A stretch of DNA of 48,552 bases from assembly GCA_043425375.1 (NCBI GenBank), contig JBHWQC010000063.1:1-48552 (forward strand). Direction: 5' to 3'. A program made the translations under genes and the position numbers. The stretch is from Atopostipes sp043425375. Its GTDB lineage: Bacteria > Bacillota > Bacilli > Lactobacillales > Carnobacteriaceae_A. This document shows, one piece after another, positions 16,210-23,924 of the stretch. Positions within the stretch are counted from its first letter, which is position 1. Each line of letters begins with the position of its first letter. Under the pieces are notes generated by a model, which saw only the letters and a list, made by a program, of their open reading frames with translations, was not told where the DNA came from and did no database searches.

Positions 16210-17340
16210 ATGAGAGTACTATTAACAGGCGGCGGAACGGGAGGCCATATTTATCCGGCTTTAGCGGTCGCTCGTCGATTAAAAGAAATAAATGCAGATG
16301 TCACGCTTCTCTATGTAGGAACCGAACGTGGACTTGAAAGTTCAATTGTGCCAAAAGAAGGGATCGCTTTTAAAACGATTGAAATCGAAGGCTTTAAACG
16401 TCAACTGAATCTAGAAGGGTTAAAATATAATCTAAACAGTGTTGGTTTATTTTTGAAAAGCATCCGCGAATCCAAACAAATTATTCGCGATTTTAAACCG
16501 GATATTGTTTTAGGAACCGGCGGCTATGTGAGCGCGCCAATTTGCTATGTGGCAGCCAAAGAAGGCATACCAACCGTTGTACATGAACAAAACAGCCATC
16601 TTGGTCTAACCAATAAGTTTTTGATTCGCTACATCGACCGGTTAGCGATCAGTTTTGACGATATTTACTCGCAAGTCGATGGCTATGAAGAAAAAGTCGT
16701 TTTTACTGGTAATCCACGCGCCCAAGAAGTGGCTGAGCAAGAATTGCCGCTGACAGATGCCATTGATGGTTTAGATATGTTGAAACCGATTGTGCTGATT
16801 TTTGGAGGTAGCCGCGGAGCCGAGCAAATTAATCGGGCAGTGGTTGAAGCTTATGTAGAGTTAAGACATCGTCCTTATCAAGTGATTTTTGCGACGGGTG
16901 AAAGTCATTATGAAGCGACTGTAACTGCACTCGAACATGTCTCGCCTTTAGCCAATCATCCAAATGTGGTCGTTAAACCGTACATCCATGATATGGTCAA
17001 TGTCCTCAGTCGCGTCTCAGCGATTGTAAGTCGAAGCGGGGCGACGACCATTGCCGAAATCACGGTATTGGGGATTCCAAGTATTTTAATTCCTTCACCG
17101 AATGTGACGGACGATCACCAAACACGAAATGCGATGAGCTTAGTGAAAAATGATGCGGCTCTGTTACTTGAGGAAAAACAGCTGACGGGTGAAACGTTAC
17201 TACAAACCCTCGACAAATTAATGCAAAATCCAGAAAAACGCGCCGAGATGAGTGAGCGAGCTCGAGTGCTTGGCGAACCGCATGCAACGGATCAACTGAT
17301 ACAAGTGATGTTGGATGAAATTAAGAAAAAACAAGACTAG
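16210..17340 (+). CDS. murG: Lipid II synthase MurG
   Basis: MurG is a peripheral GT-B glycosyltransferase at the inner membrane face. It transfers GlcNAc from UDP-GlcNAc to lipid I, giving lipid II. The 376 residues start with MRVLLTGGGTGGHIYPALA, holding the glycine-rich loop GGGTGGH (7-13). The second half has FGGSRGAEQIN and SRSGATTIAEI for donor binding. ATG 16210 is preferred over the GTG at 16201, which is only 2 bases from AAAGG. The gene follows murD by 15 bp. Confidence 0.96.
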   Translation: MRVLLTGGGTGGHIYPALAVARRLKEINADVTLLYVGTERGLESSIVPKEGIAFKTIEIEGFKRQLNLEGLKYNLNSVGLFLKSIRESKQIIRDFKPDIVLGTGGYVSAPICYVAAKEGIPTVVHEQNSHLGLTNKFLIRYIDRLAISFDDIYSQVDGYEEKVVFTGNPRAQEVAEQELPLTDAIDGLDMLKPIVLIFGGSRGAEQINRAVVEAYVELRHRPYQVIFATGESHYEATVTALEHVSPLANHPNVVVKPYIHDMVNVLSRVSAIVSRSGATTIAEITVLGIPSILIPSPNVTDDHQTRNAMSLVKNDAALLLEEKQLTGETLLQTLDKLMQNPEKRAEMSERARVLGEPHATDQLIQVMLDEIKKKQD

Positions 17341-17371
17341 ACCTAAAGACAGCTAGAGAGGAGAACGTTCC

Positions 17372-18214
17372 ATGCACAATGAACACACGAAGGCTGAGGC
17401 GGTCAAGAAAACAACGAACACTAATAAAACAAGCCAAACTACTCAGATGCCTCTTTACAAAATTTTACAACGCTACATCCCCATTGTAGGGGTAAATTTA
17501 GTTGTTATCTTCATCTTAGGCTACTTTATCAGCCCGTGGAGTAAGGTGGGAACGATCTCAGTAGAAGGCAATGAAAACGTTTATGTCCAGCAGGTGATTG
17601 ACGAAAGCCACATCCAAAGCGGCGATTCCATGTTGGATATTTATCGTGAAACAGAAACGATTGGCCAACAGATCACGGAACAAATTCCCCAAATTTCAAA
17701 GGCAAAAGCAGAAATTACTGGGTTGAATGATATTGTCTTGCAGGTGGAAGAATTCAGTACCGTTGCTTATATCGCCAATGAAGGTTCGTATTTACGAGTA
17801 CTTGAAAATGGCACCGTGCTTGAGGATGTTTATGATGTTTCTTTGGGTAATCAGCCGGTGCTTTCAAATTTCGAAGAAGGCGAGGCGCTGAACTTAATCA
17901 TTGAAGAGATGAGTCAGTTGGATCCATCTATTTTACATTTAATCTCTGAAATTGAACTTGTTGAAAATCGAACGAATCCACTGTTTATACAGGCTTATAT
18001 GAATAATGGGAACCGTGTGCTTTCTTCGATACCGTCTTTTGCAGAGAAAATCTCTTACTATCCCCAAATGGTCCAAGCAGTCAGCGGGATGAAAGGGGTC
18101 TTTGATATGGAAGTCGGTGTTTATTTTACGCCTTTCTTGAGTCAGGAAAATATTGATGCAGATTCACAAGTGGATGAAGAGGAACGACAAGTATTAGAAG
18201 GCATTAATGGTTAA
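17372..18214 (+). CDS. divIB: Cell division protein DivIB/FtsQ
   Basis: DivIB joins FtsL and DivIC at the septum. The 280-residue protein has a polar N-terminal tail rich in Thr, Lys and Asn. One membrane helix lies at about 37-54, followed directly by a POTRA domain (WSKVGTISVEGNENVYVQQVI onward, about 56-128) and a beta domain. It ends in a short acidic tail. GAGAGGAG lies upstream of the ATG. Similarity is modest, as usual for this family, but membrane topology and location between murG and ftsA support it well. Confidence 0.93.
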   Translation: MHNEHTKAEAVKKTTNTNKTSQTTQMPLYKILQRYIPIVGVNLVVIFILGYFISPWSKVGTISVEGNENVYVQQVIDESHIQSGDSMLDIYRETETIGQQITEQIPQISKAKAEITGLNDIVLQVEEFSTVAYIANEGSYLRVLENGTVLEDVYDVSLGNQPVLSNFEEGEALNLIIEEMSQLDPSILHLISEIELVENRTNPLFIQAYMNNGNRVLSSIPSFAEKISYYPQMVQAVSGMKGVFDMEVGVYFTPFLSQENIDADSQVDEEERQVLEGING

Positions 18215-18309
18215 AACAAACACAGCAGGGACTGTTTTTTTTGCTAGATTTGATGCCATTAGATGGAAAGAACAAATATTGATCTTTACTAACTGTTTCA
18301 CAGGATTTA

Positions 18310-18318
18310 TGGTAGAAT
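18310..18318 (+). promoter_or_regulatory. Extended -10 promoter before ftsA
   Basis: TGGTAGAAT is an extended -10 element 65 bp before ftsA. It lies in a 168-bp gap after divIB. Near the start of that gap a weak hairpin (ACAG/CTGT with a bulge, about 18220-18240) runs into eight T and may act as a poor terminator. Confidence 0.6.
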
Positions 18319-18382
18319 GACCATATCAATCAAGAGTCTATGAAGAAACAAATCTAAAATTAATGGAGGTTTCAATCTTAAA

Positions 18383-19708
18383 ATGAAAAGCGGAATTTAT
18401 GCGAGTCTAGATATTGGAACCACTTCAATGAATGTTATTGTTGCCGAAGTAATAAATGGACAAATGAATGTTATTGGAGTAGGAAATTCAAAAACAAAAG
18501 GTTTAAATCGCGGAATGATTGTAAATATCGATGAAGCAGCAGCATCCATTCGCGAAGCCGTGGAACAAGCGGAAGATAAAGCCGATGTTGCAATTAATGA
18601 GTTAATAGTGGGCATACCAGCCAATGATTTAAAAATTAATACGTGTTATGGAAGTCTTTCTTTGAATCAAAACCAACAAGAGATTACAGATCGGGATGTC
18701 CAGCAGGTAGTTGAAAAAGCCATTGAAGGCAGTTTGAGTCAAGAACGCGAAGTGGTGAATGTGACAGCTGAAGAATTTACTTTAGATGGCTTTGATGAAA
18801 TAAAAGATCCGCGCGGTATGATTGGCAATCGGATTGAGTTTAGAGGAGTGATTGCTTCTTCACCAAAATCGATTGTGCATAACATTCGAAAAGCGGTTCA
18901 GCGTGCGGGTTACCTTATTCGCAATATTGTCGTCTTACCTCATGCGATGGCCCAAGTGGCTTTAGAGGAAGATGAAAGAAACTTCGGATCGCTGCTTATA
19001 GACATGGGCGGGGGGCAAACAAGTGTCTCAGTGGTTCACGAGAACCAGCTCAAGAGTGCTTATGTGATTCCTGAAGGGGGCGAGTATGTTACAAAAGACA
19101 TCTCAATTGTCTTAAATACTTCGCTACAAAATGCCGAGAAACTAAAACGTGATGTAGGCCATGCGTATGCCCCAGACACAAATTCAAAACGAACAGTCTC
19201 AGTGGATATCGTCGGTCAAAAAGAATTAGAAACAGTCAAAGAATCATACATTGCAGAAATTATTGAAGCCCGCGTGGCACAAATTTTTGAACAATTAAAT
19301 GTTGCAATTAATAATATTGGTGCCTCACAATTGCCAGCAGGAATTACGATTAGTGGGGGAGCTTCTTCACTGCCAGGCATTCAAGAATTGGCAGAAGAAA
19401 TTTTTAATCTCCCAGTCCGCATGTATGTGCCAGACTTTATGAGTGTACGTTACCCAGCGTTTACGAATGCAATCGGGTTAGTGGTAGCCGAAACGAACTT
19501 GTCAGAAGTGGATGAGCTGATTTTACAAACGGTTTTAGATAAAACGGTAACGAATCAAGCCTCCCGTGCACCAGTCCGTCCTGATAGAGAGGATCAGGCG
19601 CAACAACCTTCGGCCAGTAAACCAGACACCCAGCAAGCGACAAATCAAACAAACGAACCTTCTATGAGTGAGAAGTTGAAAAACTTCTTTTCAGACTTTT
19701 TTGAATAA
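18383..19708 (+). CDS. ftsA: Cell division protein FtsA
   Basis: FtsA is an actin-like ATPase that tethers FtsZ filaments to the membrane and recruits late division proteins. The 441 residues begin with the phosphate-1 motif ASLDIGTTSMNVIVAEV. Phosphate 2 is at LLIDMGGGQTSVSVV and the adenosine motif at TISGGASSLPGIQELA. A Gln- and Pro-rich linker leads to the C-terminal amphipathic helix (SMSEKLKNFFSDFFE) that anchors FtsA in the membrane. The ribosome site GGAGG is 13 bases before the ATG, which is long but the only good choice. Confidence 0.97.
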   Translation: MKSGIYASLDIGTTSMNVIVAEVINGQMNVIGVGNSKTKGLNRGMIVNIDEAAASIREAVEQAEDKADVAINELIVGIPANDLKINTCYGSLSLNQNQQEITDRDVQQVVEKAIEGSLSQEREVVNVTAEEFTLDGFDEIKDPRGMIGNRIEFRGVIASSPKSIVHNIRKAVQRAGYLIRNIVVLPHAMAQVALEEDERNFGSLLIDMGGGQTSVSVVHENQLKSAYVIPEGGEYVTKDISIVLNTSLQNAEKLKRDVGHAYAPDTNSKRTVSVDIVGQKELETVKESYIAEIIEARVAQIFEQLNVAINNIGASQLPAGITISGGASSLPGIQELAEEIFNLPVRMYVPDFMSVRYPAFTNAIGLVVAETNLSEVDELILQTVLDKTVTNQASRAPVRPDREDQAQQPSASKPDTQQATNQTNEPSMSEKLKNFFSDFFE

Positions 19709-19776
19709 ATAGAAAACAATTGGGTAGAAGTATGTGAGGACGACTCATTTCATGTTAAAATAGGAATATTCAGGAT

Positions 19777-19805
19777 TTTAAAAAATAAATAAAAATGACT
19801 AGAAT
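19777..19805 (+). promoter_or_regulatory. Possible promoter for ftsZ
   Basis: TTTAAA (19777-19782), a 17-bp spacer and TAGAAT (19800-19805) precede ftsZ by 35 bp, in a 132-bp AT-rich gap. The -35 is weak. Confidence 0.4.
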
Positions 19806-19840
19806 ACAAGTATCGTAAATGGGGTACAGGAGGAAAAGAA

Positions 19841-21139
19841 ATGGATTTAGAATTTGACATGGTTCCAGCATCAGGTGCAATAATTAAAGTAATCGGTGTA
19901 GGTGGAGCCGGCGGAAATGCGGTAAATCGAATGATTGAAGAGGGCTTATCGGGTGTTGAATTTATTGTGGCCAACACCGATGTTCAAGCCTTAGAATTAA
20001 TGAAAGCTGAAACAAAAATTCAATTGGGTCCAAAATTAACCCGAGGACTCGGGGCAGGTTCAATGCCAGAAGTCGGTAAAAAATCGGCAGAAGAAAGTGA
20101 AGAAGCTATCGAAGAAGCTCTTACAGGCGCAGACATGATTTTTATCACTGCGGGTATGGGTGGAGGAACAGGTACAGGAGCTGCCGGTGTCGTATCTCGT
20201 ATTGCTCAAGAATTAGGCGCATTAACAGTTGGTGTAATTACTCGTCCATTCTCGTTTGAAGGACCGAAGAAAGCTCGATATGCTGAAGAAGGTATTGCAG
20301 CAATGAAAGAGCATGTAGATACGTTAGTAACTATCTCAAACAACCGTTTGCTTGAAATTGTGGACAAGAAAACCCCAATCCTGGAAGCTTTCCGCGAAGC
20401 AGACAACGTACTCCGCCAAGGGGTTCAAGGAATCTCAGATATGATTACCAATCCAGGTTTTGTAAACTTGGACTTTGCGGATGTTAGAACAGTAATGAAA
20501 GATCAAGGTTCGGCTTTAATGGGAATCGGTTCATCGACAGGTGAAAACCGTACAGCTGAAGCGACACAAAAGGCTATTTCGTCTCCATTGCTTGAAGTGT
20601 CAATCGAAGGAGCGGACAACGTGCTCTTAAACATTGCAGGAGGTATGGACTTGACCTTGTTTGAAGCCCAAGATGCGGCAGATATTGTCTCAGCTGCTTC
20701 AACAAGCGATGTGAACATTATCTTTGGTACATCCGTCAATGAAAACCTTGGCGATGAAGTGGTTGTAACAGTTATCGCAACAGGTATTAAAGAGCGCGAT
20801 TTACAAATGAAACGTGAAGGTAATTTACGCGGCGGGCGACCAACTCAACAAGAAAATCGTCCAAAGTCAACGCGTCAAACTTCCCAACCACAACAAACAA
20901 GCGATTCAGAAGAAACGACTTCAAACGATAATCGCCAAAATGATCCATTCGGTGACTGGGATATTCGTAAAGAAACAAACTTACGGAATCGCCGCAATGC
21001 GGATCTAGACGAAGAGTTGGATACTGACTCCACGCGCAGCGAGGATATTTTTAATCGCAACGAGAGCAGTCGACTGACGAATGAAGAGAATACATTAGAT
21101 ACTCCACCATTTTTCAGACGTCGTAGACGTAAGGATTAA
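19841..21139 (+). CDS. ftsZ: Cell division GTPase FtsZ
   Basis: FtsZ is the tubulin homolog that forms the Z ring. The 432-residue protein has VGVGGAGGNAVNRM at the N-terminus, NTDVQAL and the tubulin signature GMGGGTGTGAA (105-115). The T7 synergy loop region (NPGFVNLDFADV) is intact. After the globular core (to about residue 320) comes a disordered linker rich in Gln, Asn, Ser and Arg. The short C-terminal peptide LDTPPFFRRRRRKD binds FtsA, SepF and EzrA. AGGAGG precedes the ATG. Confidence 0.98.
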   Translation: MDLEFDMVPASGAIIKVIGVGGAGGNAVNRMIEEGLSGVEFIVANTDVQALELMKAETKIQLGPKLTRGLGAGSMPEVGKKSAEESEEAIEEALTGADMIFITAGMGGGTGTGAAGVVSRIAQELGALTVGVITRPFSFEGPKKARYAEEGIAAMKEHVDTLVTISNNRLLEIVDKKTPILEAFREADNVLRQGVQGISDMITNPGFVNLDFADVRTVMKDQGSALMGIGSSTGENRTAEATQKAISSPLLEVSIEGADNVLLNIAGGMDLTLFEAQDAADIVSAASTSDVNIIFGTSVNENLGDEVVVTVIATGIKERDLQMKREGNLRGGRPTQQENRPKSTRQTSQPQQTSDSEETTSNDNRQNDPFGDWDIRKETNLRNRRNADLDEELDTDSTRSEDIFNRNESSRLTNEENTLDTPPFFRRRRRKD

Positions 21140-21164
21140 TGGCTAATCAAAGGAGATAAAGACA

Positions 21165-21659
21165 ATGAACAACTTCAAAAATAAGTTGAGTAGTTTTTTC
21201 TTGCTGGACGAAGAGGACTTGATAGAAAATAATACAGAAGAAAAAACAACTGTAGGTGCTACAGAGAGGCTAAATGAACCTAGCCCCGTCATAACAGTAA
21301 AAAAAGAACCAGTACCTAAAAATGAAAAACGAGTAAAAAAACAATCTGGAGGAGAGAATGTAGTGGCAATCAACCAAAAACAAGCCTCACAAAACCCTCA
21401 AATTACAATCGTAGAACCTAGACTTCATTCTGAAGGACAAGAAGTTGCTGATTATTTACTAGTCAATCAAACCATTATCTTAAACTTTCGTCGGATGGAT
21501 AAAGAACAAGCAGCAAAAATGCTTGATTTCTTAATGGGTGTGACGTATTCCATTAAAGGTGATATCCAACGCTTGGACGAGGAAATCTTTATTTGTACTC
21601 CTCAAAGTGTGACGTTAAACGGTGCTGATTTATCAGAATTTACCGATTCATTGTTGTAA
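21165..21659 (+). CDS. sepF: Cell division protein SepF
   Basis: SepF binds the FtsZ tail and membrane and helps align Z-ring filaments. Of the 164 residues, the N-terminal MNNFKNKLSSFFLL is the amphipathic membrane helix. A charged linker (15-75) follows, and the C-terminal SepF/DUF552 domain (about 78-164) includes the family core VNQTIILNFRRMDKEQAAKML and FICTPQSV. A Shine-Dalgarno-like GGAGGAG at 21348-21354 is 8 bases before an in-frame GTG (codon 67), so a shorter soluble form is conceivable. AAAGGAG serves the main ATG. Confidence 0.95.
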   Translation: MNNFKNKLSSFFLLDEEDLIENNTEEKTTVGATERLNEPSPVITVKKEPVPKNEKRVKKQSGGENVVAINQKQASQNPQITIVEPRLHSEGQEVADYLLVNQTIILNFRRMDKEQAAKMLDFLMGVTYSIKGDIQRLDEEIFICTPQSVTLNGADLSEFTDSLL

Positions 21660-21681
21660 TGTATTGAGGAGAAGATTTTGA

Positions 21682-21969
21682 ATGATAAATGTATTCGTTA
21701 ACCTTGGAAATTTATTATTAAATGTAATTGATATTTACAGAATTATACTGGTTGTCTATTTTTTGATGTCCTGGTTACCTGGGGCCTATCAATCGACAAT
21801 TGGTCAGCTTTTAATTCGCATTTGTGAACCGTATGTTGGCTTTTTCAGACGCTTTATCCCGCCCATCGGTTTTATTAGCCTAGCTGGGCTGGCGGCCTTG
21901 CTTTCTCTTACCTTAGTGGAATATGGCGTCGTTACCGTCATTAACTTTATCATTCGATTACTCGCTTAG
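21682..21969 (+). CDS. ylmG: YggT/YlmG family membrane protein
   Basis: This is a 95-residue protein with two membrane segments (about 17-33 and 66-92) and the family motif RICEPYVGFFRRFIPPIGFISLA between them. YggT proteins sit next to sepF in most Firmicutes and are linked to division or nucleoid distribution in bacteria and plastids. The biochemical role is unknown. GAGGAG lies about 11 bases before the ATG. Confidence 0.92.
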   Translation: MINVFVNLGNLLLNVIDIYRIILVVYFLMSWLPGAYQSTIGQLLIRICEPYVGFFRRFIPPIGFISLAGLAALLSLTLVEYGVVTVINFIIRLLA

Positions 21970-21983
21970 GAGACTAGACGCGT

Positions 21984-22769
21984 ATGTTAAATATTTACCA
22001 ACATTTTAGAGACGATGAACAAGATTTTATCGATCAAGTGATTGATTGGGTGGCTCAGGTGGAAAACCAATACGCCCCTTATTTATCGAGTTTTCTAAAT
22101 CCACGGCAGTTATTTATTGTCCAGTCCGTAATCGGACAATATGACCAAATCAAGTACCAAACGTTTGGCGGGCATGACGAGGCGGAGCAGCAACGGGTCT
22201 TGATCTATCCGCCTTATTATGAACCTACGCGCGACGATTTTGAGATCACTTTGATTGAAATCAATTATCCAACCAAATTTGCGGAACTCTCACATGGTAA
22301 AATATTAGGAACCGTCTTAGGGTCAGGAATTTCACGCGACACTTTGGGCGATATTATTAATGATGGCTTACGTTGGCAATTTTTCCTAGATGAGAAGATG
22401 CGAGGCTTTATCCTTTTAAATGTGGATCGTATTGGACGTGTGAATGTCCAACTTGAAGTAAAAGACTGGACAGACAGAATTGAAATGACTGACAAGTGGG
22501 AAGTTGAGGAAATTGTAGTCTCTTCCTTGCGTATTGATGGGGTTTTGGCTAGAGCGTTGAATGTTTCGAGAAATCGAGCCAAAACGATGATCAATGAAAA
22601 GCGAATTAAAGTCAATTGGATTGAAATAGAACGGCCGGATATTGATGTTCAAGAACACGATATTATTTCTATTCGAGGCCATGGCCGCCTGCAAATTCGA
22701 AAAACCCTCGGCACGACTCGAAAAGAAAATCTTATCGTTGAAATTGGCATGATTGACCGAAATAACTAA
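21984..22769 (+). CDS. ylmH: YlmH, S4-domain RNA-binding protein
   Basis: This 261-residue protein has an N-terminal YlmH-specific domain with the YPPYYEPTRDDFEI segment. A C-terminal S4 RNA-binding domain (about 181-241) contains RIDGVLARALNVSRNRAKTMINEKRIKVN. In Bacillus, YlmH binds ribosomes, and recent work ties it to rescue of stalled 50S subunits together with RqcH-like activity; I rely on memory for that. Its constant place between yggT and divIVA is seen here. The stop codon's last base is 32 bp from the divIVA start. Confidence 0.93.
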   Translation: MLNIYQHFRDDEQDFIDQVIDWVAQVENQYAPYLSSFLNPRQLFIVQSVIGQYDQIKYQTFGGHDEAEQQRVLIYPPYYEPTRDDFEITLIEINYPTKFAELSHGKILGTVLGSGISRDTLGDIINDGLRWQFFLDEKMRGFILLNVDRIGRVNVQLEVKDWTDRIEMTDKWEVEEIVVSSLRIDGVLARALNVSRNRAKTMINEKRIKVNWIEIERPDIDVQEHDIISIRGHGRLQIRKTLGTTRKENLIVEIGMIDRNN

Positions 22770-22801
22770 TGAGAAATTTAACTCGACTAGAAGGAGATAT
22801 T

Positions 22802-23647
22802 ATGGCATTAACACCCCTTGAAATTCATAACAAAGAATTTAAAAAGACGATGCGCGGCTATGATCAAGATGAAGTGAATGAGTTTCTTGAAGATATCATT
22901 CGAGATTACGAATTACTCATTCGTGAAAACAAAGACGCGAAGGCAAGCTTAGAGGAAGCCAATAAAAAGCTGGCTGAGTTTGAAAAAAAGCAAGAATCAT
23001 TGAATAAATCTATTTTAGTGGCACAAGATGCTGCAGACCGTTTGCGTGAAAGCACAGACAAAGAAATCGAAAGCATTAAACATGAAGCGGAAAGCTATGC
23101 CCAAGAGGTTCGTCAAGAAGCCGACGACTACTATGTAGAAATTAGTAAAAAAGCCGATGTGTATGCAGATAAAATACATACTGAAGCTGAAAAGAATGCG
23201 GATGTCTTACTAAGCGAAGCGGTTAATAAGGCGCGTAAAATTGAAGAAGAAACTGCCGCCCTGCGAAAACAAAGTCGTGTTTTTAGACAACGTCTACAAC
23301 TTCTAATTGAAGCTCAATTGGATTTACTCACGAAAGAAGATTGGGGTAATTTATTAGACGGCCAACCGATTGAGTATCCAAATACTGAAACCATTGCAAA
23401 AGTGGAAAAGGAACTGGCAGAAAAAGCAGAAGTCGAAGCTGTGGATGCTGAAGTCGTAGACGAGGAAACTGCATATGATGAAGCAGAAGACAATGCCTAC
23501 GAAGAACAAGAAGAATTTGCAATTGCAGACGAAGAGGTTTATACTAACGAAGGTTCTAAAAATGAACAGGTAGAAAAAGCAGATGAAGTAGTTTACGAAG
23601 AAGGCTCAATGCCGGCAGTCGAACTCCCAAATTCTGCAAACAGTTAA
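22802..23647 (+). CDS. divIVA: Cell division initiation protein DivIVA
   Basis: DivIVA is a coiled-coil scaffold that recognises negatively curved membrane at poles and septa. In the 281-residue protein the lipid-binding N-terminal domain (MALTPLEIHNKEFKKTMRGYDQDEVNEFLE in overlapping segments) is textbook. Long heptad-rich helices cover about 25-195. The last 80 residues are a highly acidic, repetitive Glu/Asp/Ala tail longer than in Bacillus. ATG 22802 has GAAGGAGA at the right distance; the 11 extra upstream codons are rejected. With MinC/MinD at 47.8 kb it may direct septum placement. Confidence 0.96.
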   Translation: MALTPLEIHNKEFKKTMRGYDQDEVNEFLEDIIRDYELLIRENKDAKASLEEANKKLAEFEKKQESLNKSILVAQDAADRLRESTDKEIESIKHEAESYAQEVRQEADDYYVEISKKADVYADKIHTEAEKNADVLLSEAVNKARKIEEETAALRKQSRVFRQRLQLLIEAQLDLLTKEDWGNLLDGQPIEYPNTETIAKVEKELAEKAEVEAVDAEVVDEETAYDEAEDNAYEEQEEFAIADEEVYTNEGSKNEQVEKADEVVYEEGSMPAVELPNSANS

Positions 23648-23665
23648 ATAACATTCAAGGAACAA

Positions 23666-23890
23666 GATCGAATAAAGCTCTTGCAGTCAGAGAATCAACG
23701 GTTGGTGTGAGTTGATCAATCTTTAACCGATTATCGTCCGCTTGAAATAAGTGAAAGCATGTTCGACTAGCTTATTTTGTGACTCTGCATTAAAGAGATT
23801 TGAGTAGAACAAAACGGTGAGGTGCCTCTTTTGTTCAAAAAAGGTGGTACCGCGAGATTTCGTCCTTTTCGGATGAGATCTCTTTTTTTA
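23666..23890 (+). promoter_or_regulatory. T-box riboswitch upstream of ileS
   Basis: This leader senses uncharged tRNA and controls termination. The T-box sequence AAGGTGGTACCGCG is at 23841-23854; its TGGT can pair with the ACCA end of tRNA-Ile. The terminator stem (23854-23865 with 23871-23882, two G-U pairs) is followed by seven T. Stem I shows the AGAGA and GGTGTGAG distal motifs (23690-23712). By alignment with the valS leader the specifier is probably ATC at 23733-23735, an Ile codon; this is less sure. No clear promoter separates it from divIVA. Confidence 0.93.
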
Positions 23891-23924
23891 TCAACAATAT
23901 GAAAAATTTAAGGAGTTGACCATT

